Assembly: GCF_004798705.1 (NCBI RefSeq)
Contig: NZ_CP039290.1
Coordinates: 310,001 to 374,000, forward strand
Source of the DNA: Arthrobacter sp. PAMC25564
GTDB taxonomy: Bacteria; Actinomycetota; Actinomycetes; Actinomycetales; Micrococcaceae
DNA length: 64,000 nucleotides
Reading direction: 5' to 3'
The first letter of the stretch is position 1; every line of letters starts with the position of its first letter. The notes below the pieces were generated by a model, which saw only the letters and a list, made by a program, of their open reading frames with translations, was not told where the DNA came from and made no database searches. The position numbers were made by a program, and so were the translations under genes. This document shows, in pieces, positions 33,559-42,742 of the stretch.

Positions 33559-35478
33559 GTGAAAAAAGTGGCCCGGTATCCGCTTGTTGCGGGCACGCTC
33601 GCTGCCCTGCTGGCGGTCGTTATCCTCCTGCTGTCGGGGCAGGAAGGCATTGCACGGCTCGTAGCGAGCCTCTATGCCCTGGCTGTGGCGGCTTATCTCG
33701 CCGTGGGCATGGTCCGCCGGCTGATGAACGGCCAGTGGGGCATCGACGTCCTGGCGGTGACCGCGATTATCAGCACGGTGCTGGTGGGCGAGTTCATCGC
33801 CTCCATGATCATTGTGCTCATGTTGGCCGGCGGCACGGCCCTGGAGGACTACGCCGCCGGGCGGGCCAAGGGCGAGCTGACGGCCCTGCTGGAGCGCGTC
33901 CCGCAGACCGCCCACCGGGTGCGGGAGGGGAACCACGACGACGGCCAGCAGGAGGACGTGGCCGCCACCGACGTCCGGGTCGGTGACATCCTGCTGGTGA
34001 AACCGGGCGAAGTCGTGCCGCTGGACGGCATCCTGCTCTCCCCCTTGGGCAGCTTTGACGAATCCTCGCTCACCGGGGAAAGCCTTCCGGTGGAGCGGGC
34101 AGCCGGGGACGGGCTCATGAGCGGGTCCGTCAATGGCGAGGCTGCCATCCGGATGCAGGTCTCGGCGCTGATGGAGGACTCGCAGTACAGCCGGATCGTC
34201 GCCCTGGTCAAGGAAGCCTCGGAGAGCAAGGCGCCGATGGTCCGGCTGGCGGACCGCTACGCCGTCCCGTTCACGGCACTGGCCTATGTGCTGGGCGCCG
34301 CGGGCTGGATCATCAGCGGCAGCCCCGCCCGTTTCGCCGAGGTGCTGGTGGTGGCGACGCCGTGTCCGCTGCTGATCGCTGCGCCGGTAGCCTTCCTGGG
34401 CGGCATGAGCCGGGCCGCCCGCTCCGGCATCATCGTCAAGTACGCCGGGGTGCTGGAACAGCTGAGCCGGATCAAGACCGTCGCGTTCGACAAGACCGGG
34501 ACGCTGACCTACGGCCGCCCGGCCCTGGTCGGCATCCGCACGGCCGGAACCATGACGGAGGACGAGGTCCTGCGGCTGGCCGCCTCGGCCGAACAGTATT
34601 CCTCGCATGTCCTTGCCGCCTCGGTCATGGACGCGGCCCGCGGCAGGGGCCTGCCCTTCGCCACCGCCACCGCGGCCAACGAATTCGCCACCCACGGCGT
34701 CCGGGCGCTCTTCGACGGCCAGGACGTGGTGGTCGGCAAACCCAACTTCGTGGCGGAATCGGTCCCCGGCGTCGTTGAAATGGACCTCGACAGCGGCCAG
34801 CTCGCCATCTACGTGGGCGTGGGCGGCGAGTACGTCGGCTGCCTTGTGATGAGCGATCCGATCCGCAGGGAAACCCGCCGCACCCTCGCCGAACTCAAGG
34901 AACTCGGCGTCACCCACACGGTCATGCTGACCGGCGATGCTCTCGCCACGGCCGAACACATCGCCGCCGAGGCCGGGCTCACCGATGTCCAGGCCGAGTG
35001 CCTGCCGGCGGACAAAGTTGAAGCCGTCAGGTCGCTGCCGCTCCGCCCGGTCATGATGGTCGGCGACGGCGTGAACGATGCCCCCGTCCTGGCGGTCGCC
35101 GACGTCGGCATCGCCATGGGGGCGCGCGGCTCGACGGCGGCCGGCGAGTCCGCCGACGTCGTGATCATCCTCGACGACCTGTCCAAGGCAGCCGCCGCCG
35201 TCCGGATCGGGCAGCGCACCGTGCAGGTCGCTCTGCAGAGCATCTGGATCGGCATCGCGCTGAGCGTGGCCCTTATGATCGCCGCGGCCGCCGGCTATGT
35301 GCCGGCCATTGCCGGCGCCCTGTCGCAGGAGGTGGTGGACCTTGCCACGATCCTCAATGCGCTGCGCGCCCTGGGAGCCGGAAGGACGGATTCCGGCGGG
35401 AGGAGCAAAGCCGGCAAGACCCGCGCCGCTACCCCGCTGCCGCCTTCTCCGCCTCGGCGATCCGCGGAACGGTCCTGA
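33559..35478 (+). CDS. P1B-type heavy-metal P-type ATPase with a TPC motif
   Basis: This 639-residue metal pump starts at a GTG. It has TGES in the actuator (172-175), the ion-binding transmembrane motif TPCP (267-270), DKTGT with phospho-Asp311, the ATP-site GDGVNDAP, and no N-terminal heavy-metal-binding domain. The P1B nucleotide domain normally has an SEHPLA motif; here it reads SSHVLA. TPC-type pumps are a poorly studied P1B subgroup of uncertain metal. The last 50 bp overlap the convergent ppsA gene on the other strand. No metal-regulator gene is adjacent. Cytoplasmic-membrane export is inferred. Confidence 0.85.
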   Translation: MKKVARYPLVAGTLAALLAVVILLLSGQEGIARLVASLYALAVAAYLAVGMVRRLMNGQWGIDVLAVTAIISTVLVGEFIASMIIVLMLAGGTALEDYAAGRAKGELTALLERVPQTAHRVREGNHDDGQQEDVAATDVRVGDILLVKPGEVVPLDGILLSPLGSFDESSLTGESLPVERAAGDGLMSGSVNGEAAIRMQVSALMEDSQYSRIVALVKEASESKAPMVRLADRYAVPFTALAYVLGAAGWIISGSPARFAEVLVVATPCPLLIAAPVAFLGGMSRAARSGIIVKYAGVLEQLSRIKTVAFDKTGTLTYGRPALVGIRTAGTMTEDEVLRLAASAEQYSSHVLAASVMDAARGRGLPFATATAANEFATHGVRALFDGQDVVVGKPNFVAESVPGVVEMDLDSGQLAIYVGVGGEYVGCLVMSDPIRRETRRTLAELKELGVTHTVMLTGDALATAEHIAAEAGLTDVQAECLPADKVEAVRSLPLRPVMMVGDGVNDAPVLAVADVGIAMGARGSTAAGESADVVIILDDLSKAAAAVRIGQRTVQVALQSIWIGIALSVALMIAAAAGYVPAIAGALSQEVVDLATILNALRALGAGRTDSGGRSKAGKTRAATPLPPSPPRRSAERS

Positions 35479-37816
35479 GGTAGCTGTCCGGGTTCAGCGA
35501 GATCGAATCGATGCCCTCCCGGACCAGGAACGCGGCGAAGTCCGGGTGGTTGCTGGGGCCCTGCCCGCAGATGCCGATCTTGATCCCGGCAACATGGGCC
35601 TTGCGGATCGCCTCGCTGATCATGGCCATGACGGCCTCGTCCCGCTCGTCGAAGAGCGCCGCGAGCTGCCCGGAATCCCGGTCCACGCCGAGGACCAGCT
35701 GGGTGAGGTCATTGGAGCCGATCGAGAAGCCGTCGAAGCGGGTGGCGAACTTCTCCGCGAGCACCACGTTCGAGGGGATCTCGCACATCATGTAGACCTG
35801 CAGCCCGTTCCCGCCGCGCACCAGCCCGTTCTCCGCCATCACCGCCAGCACCTTGTCCGCCTCCTGCGGGGTCCGGCAGAACGGCACCATGACGATGATG
35901 TTGCGGAAGCCAAGTTGCTCCCGCACCCGTTTGAGCGCCGCACATTCGAGGACGAAACCGTCGCGGTAGCGCTCGTCGTAGTAGCGTGAGGCGCCGCGGA
36001 AGCCGAGCATCGGGTTCTCCTCCGGTTCCTCGAAGGCAGCCCCGCCGATCAGGTGGGCGTACTCATTGGTCTTGAAGTCGCTGAGCCGGACAATCACCGG
36101 GCGGGGGTGGTAGGGCGCGGCGATCTTGGCAATGCCGCGCGCCAAGGTGTCCACGAAGTACTCCTTCGGATCCGGATATCCCCGCGTCAGCTCGCGGATC
36201 TGCCCGGCCTCCGTGGCATCCGTGACGCGTTCCGGGTGGACCAGCGCCATCGGATGGACCCGGATCAGGCTGCTGATGATGAATTCCATCCGTGCGAGTC
36301 CGACGCCGTCGGCGGGCAGCCGCCACCACTGGAAGGCGGCTGCCGGGCTGGCGATGTTGACCATGACGGCAGTGCGCGTCTCCGGCAGTTCGCCGAGGTC
36401 CACCTCCTCAGTTTCGAACGCGAGGCTGCCCTCATACACCCGGCCTTCTTCGCCCTCCGCGCAGGAAATCGTCACGGCCTGGTTCTCGGCCAGGACACTC
36501 GTGGCGTTCCCGGTTCCGACGATTGCCGGCACCCCGAGTTCCCTGCTGACGATCGCCGCGTGGCTCGTCGGACCGCCGTGGTCCGTCACGATGCCGGCCG
36601 CCCGTTGCATGATGGGGACCCAGTCCGGGTCGGTCATTTCGGTGACGAGGATGGCGCCGTCGCGGAATTTATCGATGTCCGCGGCGCTCCTGATCACGCA
36701 GGCCGTGCCCTGCGCGATGGAGTCGCCGATCGCTGAGCCGGCCGCGAGCACCGGGCCCGTCTCCAGCAGGTGGTGGATGCTGAAGCGTGAGCCGGTCTTG
36801 AGCGACTGGACCGTCTCGGGCCGGGCCTGGACCATAAAGAGCTCCCCGGTCTCGCCGTCCCGGGCCCACTCCATGTCCATCGGCCGGCCGTAGTGGTTTT
36901 CGACGCTCACGGCCCAGCGGGCCAGGGCGAGGATCTCGGCGTCGTCGAGCACGAAGGCGCGGCGCTCCGCCTCGGCCGTGTCCACCATCCGGGTGCGTGC
37001 GCTGCCGCCGCGGCTGTAGACCATCTTCCGCTCCTTGGACCCGAGGGTCTTCCCGATGATCGGGGCGAGTGACTCGTCCGCCAGGAGCGGCTTGAACACG
37101 AGGTACTTGTCCGGGTTGATGGTGCCCTGGACCACGGTCTCGCCCAGACCCCAGGCCGCGCTGATCACGGCCGCGCGGGGGAAGCCGGAATCGGTGTCGA
37201 TGGAGAACATCACGCCGGACGCGCCCACGTCGGACCGCACCATCCGCTGCACCCCGATCGAGAGCGCAACGTCCAGGTGGTCGAAGCCCTTGACCTCCCG
37301 GTAGCTGATGGCCCGGTCGGTGAAGAGCGAGGCATAGCAGCGGCGGCAGGCGTCCAGCAGCTCCCGCTCTCCCGCGATGTTCAGGAAGGTCTCCTGCTGG
37401 CCGGCGAAACTCGCGTCGGGAAGGTCCTCGGCCGTGGCGCTGCTGCGGACGGCCACGGACAGCTTGTCCAGGCCGGCGCGCTTCCCCAGCTCCCGGTAGT
37501 GGGCGCGGATGGATTCGGCGATGTCTTCAGGGAATTCGCTGGCCAGGAACAGCTCCCGGATGGCCTCACCGGTGGCGCGCAGTGAGGCACCGCCGGAACG
37601 GTAGCCGAGGATCCGCGAGCGCATGGTGTCCTCGATCCCGTTGGCCGCGATAAACGTCCGGTAGGCGGCCGCGGTGGTGGCGAACCCGTCGGGGACGCGC
37701 ACGCCCTGGGCCTTGAGCGACTGGATCAGTTCGCCAAGCGACGCGTTCTTGCCCCCCACCTGCGGGACGTCGCCCATACCGATCTCTTCAAACCACTTCA
37801 CCGGGGAATCAGCCAT
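35429..37816 (-). CDS. ppsA: Phosphoenolpyruvate synthase
   Basis: This 795-residue enzyme makes phosphoenolpyruvate, AMP and phosphate from pyruvate, ATP and water, for gluconeogenesis. Layout: ATP-grasp region (about 1-345; FEEIGMGDVPQVGGKNASLGE, SSATAEDLPDASFAGQQETFLN), the phosphohistidine domain with DHGGPTSHAAIVSR (His419) and a C-terminal PEP-binding barrel with IGSNDLTQLVLGVDRD and GICGQGPS. Length matches bacterial PpsA. The start has AGGAGCG upstream. The 3' end overlaps the ATPase gene by 50 bp tail to tail. Confidence 0.94.
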   Translation of the reverse strand: MADSPVKWFEEIGMGDVPQVGGKNASLGELIQSLKAQGVRVPDGFATTAAAYRTFIAANGIEDTMRSRILGYRSGGASLRATGEAIRELFLASEFPEDIAESIRAHYRELGKRAGLDKLSVAVRSSATAEDLPDASFAGQQETFLNIAGERELLDACRRCYASLFTDRAISYREVKGFDHLDVALSIGVQRMVRSDVGASGVMFSIDTDSGFPRAAVISAAWGLGETVVQGTINPDKYLVFKPLLADESLAPIIGKTLGSKERKMVYSRGGSARTRMVDTAEAERRAFVLDDAEILALARWAVSVENHYGRPMDMEWARDGETGELFMVQARPETVQSLKTGSRFSIHHLLETGPVLAAGSAIGDSIAQGTACVIRSAADIDKFRDGAILVTEMTDPDWVPIMQRAAGIVTDHGGPTSHAAIVSRELGVPAIVGTGNATSVLAENQAVTISCAEGEEGRVYEGSLAFETEEVDLGELPETRTAVMVNIASPAAAFQWWRLPADGVGLARMEFIISSLIRVHPMALVHPERVTDATEAGQIRELTRGYPDPKEYFVDTLARGIAKIAAPYHPRPVIVRLSDFKTNEYAHLIGGAAFEEPEENPMLGFRGASRYYDERYRDGFVLECAALKRVREQLGFRNIIVMVPFCRTPQEADKVLAVMAENGLVRGGNGLQVYMMCEIPSNVVLAEKFATRFDGFSIGSNDLTQLVLGVDRDSGQLAALFDERDEAVMAMISEAIRKAHVAGIKIGICGQGPSNHPDFAAFLVREGIDSISLNPDSYLRTVPRIAEAEKAAAG

Positions 37817-37882
37817 GTCTGCGCTCCTGTATCCAGGGCCAATACTGGGCGCGGCGGCAAACCTGGGTAAGAGTCTTTGGAC

Positions 37883-38560
37883 CTACCGCACGAGGGCGAG
37901 CGCGAAGCCGTCCCAGCCTTTCGAGCCCACGGTCTGGATCACGGTGCCGTCCAGCCGCGGGTCCTCCCCCATCATCTGCAGCGCGCCGATGATGCCCGGG
38001 GCGTTGACGGTGTCCAGCGAGGGGTCCAACACGGCGCCTTCCCACACGGCGTTGTCCATCACCACAGTGGTGCCGGGCCTGCCCAGCCTGATGGCCCAGT
38101 CCAGATAGTTCGCGTTGTTTTCCTTGTCGGCATCGATGAAGACGAAATCGAAGGGGTCCGCGCCCTCGGCTTCAAGGGCGGCCAGGGTGTCCAGGGCAGC
38201 GCCGGTCCGGATTTCCACTTTGGACCCCAGCCCGGCCGCCTCGACGTTGGCTCGGGCCACCTCAGCATGCTTGGAAAGGTATTCGCAGGTGACCAGCCGG
38301 CCGCCGTCGGGCAGCCCCTGCGCCATCCAGATGGTACTGAAGCCGGCCAGCGTTCCGATTTCCAGCACCCGGCGGGCGCCGGAGAGCCGGACCAGCAGCT
38401 TGAGCAGCTTCCCGGCATTGGGCGCCACTTCAATCGGCGGCATGCCCGCCTCGAGGGCGGCGCTCACCGCGTGTTTGAGGGCACTGTCCGGGCGGACCAC
38501 AACAGCGGAGAGGAAGTCCTCGACGGCGATCCAGCCGGCGGCGGGCTGATGCTCGATCAT
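37883..38560 (-). CDS. SAM-dependent O-methyltransferase (family 3)
   Basis: This 225-residue methyltransferase starts at the ATG at 38560 with GGGGG upstream; a longer frame upstream is not supported. It has motif I RRVLEIGTLAGFSTIW (SAM-binding), the acidic strand CEYLSKHAEVARAN and the metal-site FDFVFIDADKENNANYLDWA, with Asp residues for the divalent cation. This is the catechol-O-methyltransferase-like family with divalent metal. The substrate is unknown. It precedes ppsA on the same strand by 66 nt. Confidence 0.85.
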   Translation of the reverse strand: MIEHQPAAGWIAVEDFLSAVVVRPDSALKHAVSAALEAGMPPIEVAPNAGKLLKLLVRLSGARRVLEIGTLAGFSTIWMAQGLPDGGRLVTCEYLSKHAEVARANVEAAGLGSKVEIRTGAALDTLAALEAEGADPFDFVFIDADKENNANYLDWAIRLGRPGTTVVMDNAVWEGAVLDPSLDTVNAPGIIGALQMMGEDPRLDGTVIQTVGSKGWDGFALALVR

Positions 38561-38609
38561 GCCCCCAGTTTCGCAGTTGGCCGGACGCGGCGGTAGCTTC
38601 CCGGTGCGC

Positions 38610-38996
38610 TTAGCTCCGGCTTTGGTCCCGGGAGTCGCCGATGGCCTTTTCAAGGCGGTCCAGCTTGCCGCTGAGTTCCCCGGAATAGCCGGGCCGGATG
38701 TCCGCTTTGATGACCAGCGAGACCCGGCTGCCGTAGCGTCCCACGGCCTCCGTGGCCCGCTTGACCACCGCGAAAACCTCATCCCAGTCGCCCTCGATTG
38801 TGGTGAACATGGAATCCGTGTGGTTCGGCAGCCCGGACTCCCGGACGATCCGCACTGCCTCGGCGACGGCGTCGTGGACGGATGCGTCGTCCGCCTGGCC
38901 GCCGCCCGCGGCAGAATCAGTGACAGAACCGGCGTCGGAATCCGGCCTTACGGCCGGGGGACGGCCTGAGGGTGCGACAGAGAATGCAAGCAACAT
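38610..38996 (-). CDS. MTH1187/YkoF-like thiamine-binding-type protein
   Basis: This 128-residue protein begins MLLAFSVAPSG, and the core SVHDAVAEAVRIVRESGLPNHTDSMFTTIEGDWDEVFAVVKRATEAV fits the MTH1187 (formerly DUF77) family: a small ferredoxin-like fold that binds thiamine or related cofactors in some members. An insert of about 25 Ala/Gly/Ser/Asp-rich residues follows the first strand. The ATG at 38996 has GGAGCC upstream. Function in this organism is inferred from fold only. Confidence 0.8.
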   Translation of the reverse strand: MLLAFSVAPSGRPPAVRPDSDAGSVTDSAAGGGQADDASVHDAVAEAVRIVRESGLPNHTDSMFTTIEGDWDEVFAVVKRATEAVGRYGSRVSLVIKADIRPGYSGELSGKLDRLEKAIGDSRDQSRS

Positions 38997-39151
38997 GGCT
39001 CCAGTCTTTCACGCGCCGCCACGGCTGTTCCGTTCCGGCCCGGTGCCTGCCCTGCGGCCGGCGAGCGGGCCGGCAGATGGCAGACCCGTCATATAGGGCT
39101 CTACCAATGAGTAACAAGGTGGGCCGAAGTTCCCGTTGCTACCCTAGGCAA

Positions 39152-39790
39152 ATGAACCGGGCATTAGACCGCAGGCCACTCCGCGCCGATGCTGCGCGCA
39201 ACGTGGACAAGATCATCACCGCGGCCCGCCAGTGCTTCCGTGACCATGGACCGGAAGTGCCGCTGCAGACCATCGCCATCACGGCAGGGGTGGGCCCCGC
39301 CACGCTGTTCAGGAACTTCGCGGACAAGGAGGAGCTGGTGCTGGCGGCGCTGAACCGGCAGCTCCGCCGCCTGGTGGACCCGGTCATTGACGAAGCACTG
39401 GCCGCCCCGGATGCCGCCGACGGTCTCTTCCGGGTGATCTATGCCCTCATGGGGGTAGCCAGCGAGGAGGCCAACCTCCTGGGCGCCGTGGCGGGCAGGC
39501 GCGGGCTGCTGACCGGCATCACCGGCAGCCTGATCGAATCGATGGCTGTGCTGCTGGGCCGCGGCCAGGGCCAGGGCACCCTGCGGAGCGACATCTCGAT
39601 GACCGACCTGATCCGGCTGCTGGCCATGCTGATCGGCGTCGTGGACACGATGGAAGCAGGATCGGACGCCTGGCGCCGGCCGGTCGCCCTCGTCGAAGAC
39701 GCCATCCGGACGGAACGGCCCCACCGGCCGTTGCCGCCGCAGGCGCCGCTGCCGGGCACCGCGTTCGATGCCGTTCTCGGCCAGCGCTGA
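39152..39790 (+). CDS. TetR-family transcriptional regulator
   Basis: This 212-residue regulator has the TetR DNA-binding domain at about 11-65 (DAARNVDKIITAARQCFRDHG, PLQTIAITAGVGPATLFRNFADKEEL). The ligand domain follows. The ATG at 39152 lies only 6 nt beyond a TACCCT -10-like box (39140-39145), so the transcript may be leaderless; this is an inference. The target is not obvious, as the neighbours are the minus-strand MTH1187-like gene (divergent) and the acidic-protein gene (convergent). Confidence 0.88.
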   Translation: MNRALDRRPLRADAARNVDKIITAARQCFRDHGPEVPLQTIAITAGVGPATLFRNFADKEELVLAALNRQLRRLVDPVIDEALAAPDAADGLFRVIYALMGVASEEANLLGAVAGRRGLLTGITGSLIESMAVLLGRGQGQGTLRSDISMTDLIRLLAMLIGVVDTMEAGSDAWRRPVALVEDAIRTERPHRPLPPQAPLPGTAFDAVLGQR

Positions 39791-39833
39791 TGGCGGGGGA
39801 AGACGTCCGGGGCCGGCCCCGGACGAGCCGGAA

Positions 39834-40124
39834 CTAGTGCTCCGCCGGCTTCTCTTTGGCCTCAAGCAGGTGGTGCTGCAGCTTCTCCTCGGCCTCCCGG
39901 CGGCGGCGGGCCATCTCACGCAGCTCCCGGGTGGCTTCGGGCCCGGGGGGAACGAAGGTCTCGTGGGGCTTGGGATGTCCCTTGCCCGGCGCCGGCACCT
40001 CGGGACGGGGCGGCGCAGGACGCCGCGCCTCCGGGCGCTCTGCCTCCGGTTGCGGCTCGGGCTCCGGGGCCTCCGGCCGCTCTGCTTCCGGCTCCGGGGC
40101 CTCCGGAACGTCATTTTCGCTCAT
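39834..40124 (-). CDS. Small Glu/Pro-rich hypothetical protein
   Basis: This 96-residue protein starts at the ATG at 40124 (MSENDVPEAP) behind GGAGCATTCC. Residues 5-50 are a Glu/Pro/Ala repeat (runs of EAPEPEAERP-like units) and the remainder is a charged helix (ATRELREMARRRREAEEKLQHHLLEAKEKP). It is probably disordered at the N-terminus. No function is recognised. It lies downstream of azlCD, and is probably a separate unit because of its own ribosome site. Confidence 0.6.
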   Translation of the reverse strand: MSENDVPEAPEPEAERPEAPEPEPQPEAERPEARRPAPPRPEVPAPGKGHPKPHETFVPPGPEATRELREMARRRREAEEKLQHHLLEAKEKPAEH

Positions 40125-40202
40125 GATGGAATGCTCCCACAGGACCCCGGTGGCGGGTAAGGGCCAACGGCCATTACGCACCCGGACGCAGCCCGGGAAG
40201 CG

Positions 40203-40514
40203 TCAGCCCCAGCCCAGCAGCCGCAGGCCGGCGGCCGCGCCGGCACCGGCGAGCACCACGACGAGGAACGGCGCGCGGAAAACCAGGGCGATACCGGCCG
40301 CGGCCAGCGCTCCCAGCCGGGCGTCCAGCGCCAGCGACGGGCCCGAGGCCACAGTGTTCACGATCGTCAGGGACGCCAGCAGCCCGATGGTCATGGTCCC
40401 GGCAATCCGGGACATCCGCGGGTTGCGGAGCAGGCTGGCGGGCACGAGGTACCCGAGCAGTTTCCACGCATACGCGAGCAGGCAGGCGAGCAGCAGCCAC
40501 ATCCAAAGGTTCAT
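40203..40514 (-). CDS. azlD: AzlD-type branched-chain amino-acid exporter small subunit
   Basis: This 103-residue protein has three to four hydrophobic helices (about 4-25, 36-55, 63-80, 82-100). AzlD pairs with AzlC to export branched-chain amino acids. Its start overlaps the azlC stop as ATGA, showing translational coupling. Confidence 0.85.
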   Translation of the reverse strand: MNLWMWLLLACLLAYAWKLLGYLVPASLLRNPRMSRIAGTMTIGLLASLTIVNTVASGPSLALDARLGALAAAGIALVFRAPFLVVVLAGAGAAAGLRLLGWG

Positions 40515-41272
40515 CCGGCACCCCCGGAGGGAGGACCCGATGGACGATCCGGATGGCCCGTGGGATGCTCCGCGTACGGGTCCATGTCAGGTTCCAGGCC
40601 CTCGTCGCTGCGGCCATGGCTGAACCAGCCGATCCCGGCCGCCACCACCGCTGCAATCAGGATCGGCACGCCGGCGGGAACGAACGGCACGGCCAGCACC
40701 GTGGCCAGGGCGCAGACGACGGCGATCGCCATGGGTTCGCGGCCTTTGAGCCTGGGCCAGAGCAGGCCCAGGAAGGCCGCCACCGCGGCGCCGTCGAGCC
40801 CCCATTGTTTGGGGTCCCCCAAGGCTCCCCCGGCCAGGGCGCCCACGGCGGTGAAAAGGTTCCACAGCACGAAGATGCCGATCCCGGCGGTCCAAAAACC
40901 GCGCTTCTGCTCGGCCGGGTCCGTCTGCCCGGTGCTCGTGGCGGTGGACTCGTCGATGGTCACGTGGGCCGCGGCGAATCTCCGCCAGCCGCGCGGGCGC
41001 AACAGGGCGTTGATCTGCATCCCGTAGATCCCGTTGCGCATGCCTAGCAGCGTGGCAGCACCCATGGCGGCGACGCCGGAGCCTCCCCCGGCCACCACCC
41101 CGATGAATGCGAACTGCGAGCCGCCGCTGAACAGCAGCAGGCTCAAGGCCATGGTCTGCCAGAAGTCCAGCCCGGAGGTGACGGACAGGGCGCCGAAGGA
41201 CACCCCGTAAAGGCCGGTGGCGATGCTGATGGACAGCCCGACCCGCACGGCCGGGGACTGCAGGAGTTTCAC
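40511..41272 (-). CDS. azlC: AzlC-type branched-chain amino-acid exporter large subunit
   Basis: This 253-residue integral membrane protein starts at a GTG and carries the AzlC marks GLYGVSFGALSVTSGL near the N-terminus and FSGGSQFAFIGV, followed by GMRNGIYGMQINALLRP. The C-terminal 35 residues are a Pro/Gly/His-rich cytoplasmic tail. With AzlD it likely exports leucine-type amino acids, helping to avoid toxic accumulation. Confidence 0.88.
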   Translation of the reverse strand: MKLLQSPAVRVGLSISIATGLYGVSFGALSVTSGLDFWQTMALSLLLFSGGSQFAFIGVVAGGGSGVAAMGAATLLGMRNGIYGMQINALLRPRGWRRFAAAHVTIDESTATSTGQTDPAEQKRGFWTAGIGIFVLWNLFTAVGALAGGALGDPKQWGLDGAAVAAFLGLLWPRLKGREPMAIAVVCALATVLAVPFVPAGVPILIAAVVAAGIGWFSHGRSDEGLEPDMDPYAEHPTGHPDRPSGPPSGGAG

Positions 41273-41282
41273 CGCCGCAGCC

Positions 41283-41744
41283 TCATACCCGGATCTCCAG
41301 GGCGGGCGTTGCCGGGGCCCGCAGGCTCCAGGCCCAGGCGATGAGGGGCGCCTGGAGCGGGAGGCGCAGGGTGTGCGCCTTGCGCTGTCCGGGGGTTCCG
41401 GCCGGACCGTAGGCCCTGCGCAGGGCGTCGATGTGCCCGGCGAGGAAGAGGGTGAACATGCCGGTGACGCAGCCGGCCGCCGCCCGGCGGGTGGGAGGGA
41501 ACAGGAGTCCGACGGCGGCGCCCGCTTCCAGCAGTCCGCTCACCGCCACCCATTCCTCGCGGGACAGTACGGCGAGCGGCCCGTTGGACCGTTCGCCGGA
41601 ATCATCGCGGCAGAGGATATCCGGAACCACCTGGTCGAAGAAGCCGGGATCCCGGAAGTGCTTTCCGGCGCTGGCCAGCAGCAGTGTGGCCAAGGCAGCC
41701 GCGGACAGGGTCTGGGTGGCCCGGCGGGACCAGCTTAAAGGCAT
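41283..41744 (-). CDS. DoxX-like small membrane protein
   Basis: This 153-residue protein has about four hydrophobic segments (residues about 9-25, 65-80, 85-105, 135-150). The pattern with KHFRDPGFFDQVVPD after the first helix, VSGLLEAGAAVGLLFPPTRR and GMFTLFLAGHIDALRRAYG fits DoxX/DUF4267-like proteins of unknown role in quinone or thiosulfate metabolism. The ATG at 41744 is chosen; a TTG at 41756 is possible. It lies 10 nt upstream of azlC. Confidence 0.65.
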   Translation of the reverse strand: MPLSWSRRATQTLSAAALATLLLASAGKHFRDPGFFDQVVPDILCRDDSGERSNGPLAVLSREEWVAVSGLLEAGAAVGLLFPPTRRAAAGCVTGMFTLFLAGHIDALRRAYGPAGTPGQRKAHTLRLPLQAPLIAWAWSLRAPATPALEIRV

Positions 41745-41792
41745 GGAACCACTCAATCACAGCCGCCGGGAAGGCCGTAATCGGCCGGCCCG

Positions 41793-42692
41793 TCACCGGA
41801 CCGGCTGGCTGCCTGACGTGAGCTGGGCGAGGACCTCTGCGGGCCGGTTCGTGGTGATCTCCTGGATGCCCAGGCCGTGGCAGAGCGCCACATCGTTTTC
41901 CGAGTCCACGGTCCAGACGCGGAACCGGCGGCCGGAATCGAGCCAGCGCTGGACCGTGCGGGCGTGCTGCCGGACGTATGTGATGCCAGGTCCGGCCAGT
42001 CCCACCTCGCCGTCGTCCAGGATCCGTTCCGCCTCCGTCTGCGCCGCCTTCATGACATTCGCCAGCGCTCCGCCGGTGAGGACACCCAGGCCGAGTTCCC
42101 CCCGGATTTCCTCCACCTTGACGTCGTCCACGAGCTGGCAGACGGCCTCCGCGGGAACGGACTGGAGCAGGTGCTTCACCGCGTCCGGGCTGAAGCTCAT
42201 GAAGGAGACCCGGATGTTGCCGAGCATCGACGTGGCGGGATTCCAGCCCTCCTCCACCAGGACTTCAAGGACCCTGTCCTCGAGCTTGAGCTGGTAGGGG
42301 CTGGGGTGCTTGAGTTCGATCGCCAGGCCGATCTCCCGGCCGGCCAGGCGCAGGATGTCCAGCAGTTCGGGCAGCGTCAGGAACTGCTCGGACCTGGCTC
42401 CGTACTCGTCCGGAATCCTCGCACCCTTCCACGAGGAGAAGTCCAGCAGCCGGAGCTCCTCGAGGGTCCGGTCGGCCACGGCTCCGGTGCCGTCCGAGGT
42501 GCGGTCCAGGTTGGCATCGTGCAGCAATACCGCGTGCTGGTCCCGGGTCAGGTGGATGTCGCACTCGACGCCGTCGGCGCCGTCGGCGATCGCCTGCAGG
42601 TAGGCGGCGCGGGTGTGCTCGGCGAAAACCCCGCTGGAGCCCCGGTGGGCGTAAACCAGCGGACGGGCGGGGAGCAACTCGTCAGTCGTCAT
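41793..42692 (-). CDS. glpQ: Glycerophosphodiester phosphodiesterase family protein
   Basis: This 299-residue cytoplasmic-looking protein has the GDPD barrel: the catalytic HRG in YAHRGSSGVFAEHT, the acidic pair ECDIHLTRDQHAVLLHD (general acid/base histidine), IELKHPSP and a C-terminal VWTVDSENDVALCHGLGIQEITTNRP. It hydrolyses glycerophosphodiesters to sn-glycerol 3-phosphate and an alcohol. No signal peptide is visible, so the action is likely intracellular. Confidence 0.9.
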   Translation of the reverse strand: MTTDELLPARPLVYAHRGSSGVFAEHTRAAYLQAIADGADGVECDIHLTRDQHAVLLHDANLDRTSDGTGAVADRTLEELRLLDFSSWKGARIPDEYGARSEQFLTLPELLDILRLAGREIGLAIELKHPSPYQLKLEDRVLEVLVEEGWNPATSMLGNIRVSFMSFSPDAVKHLLQSVPAEAVCQLVDDVKVEEIRGELGLGVLTGGALANVMKAAQTEAERILDDGEVGLAGPGITYVRQHARTVQRWLDSGRRFRVWTVDSENDVALCHGLGIQEITTNRPAEVLAQLTSGSQPVR

Positions 42693-42742
42693 GCTGACAC
42701 GTTAGCGGACGGCCGGCACCGGCGCGGGGCTAGGCTGGGCAC

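Noticed and set aside
33184..34959. A 591-codon minus-strand frame opposite the P-type ATPase
   Set aside because: Antisense shadow of an ATPase with DKTGT and GDGVNDAP motifs.
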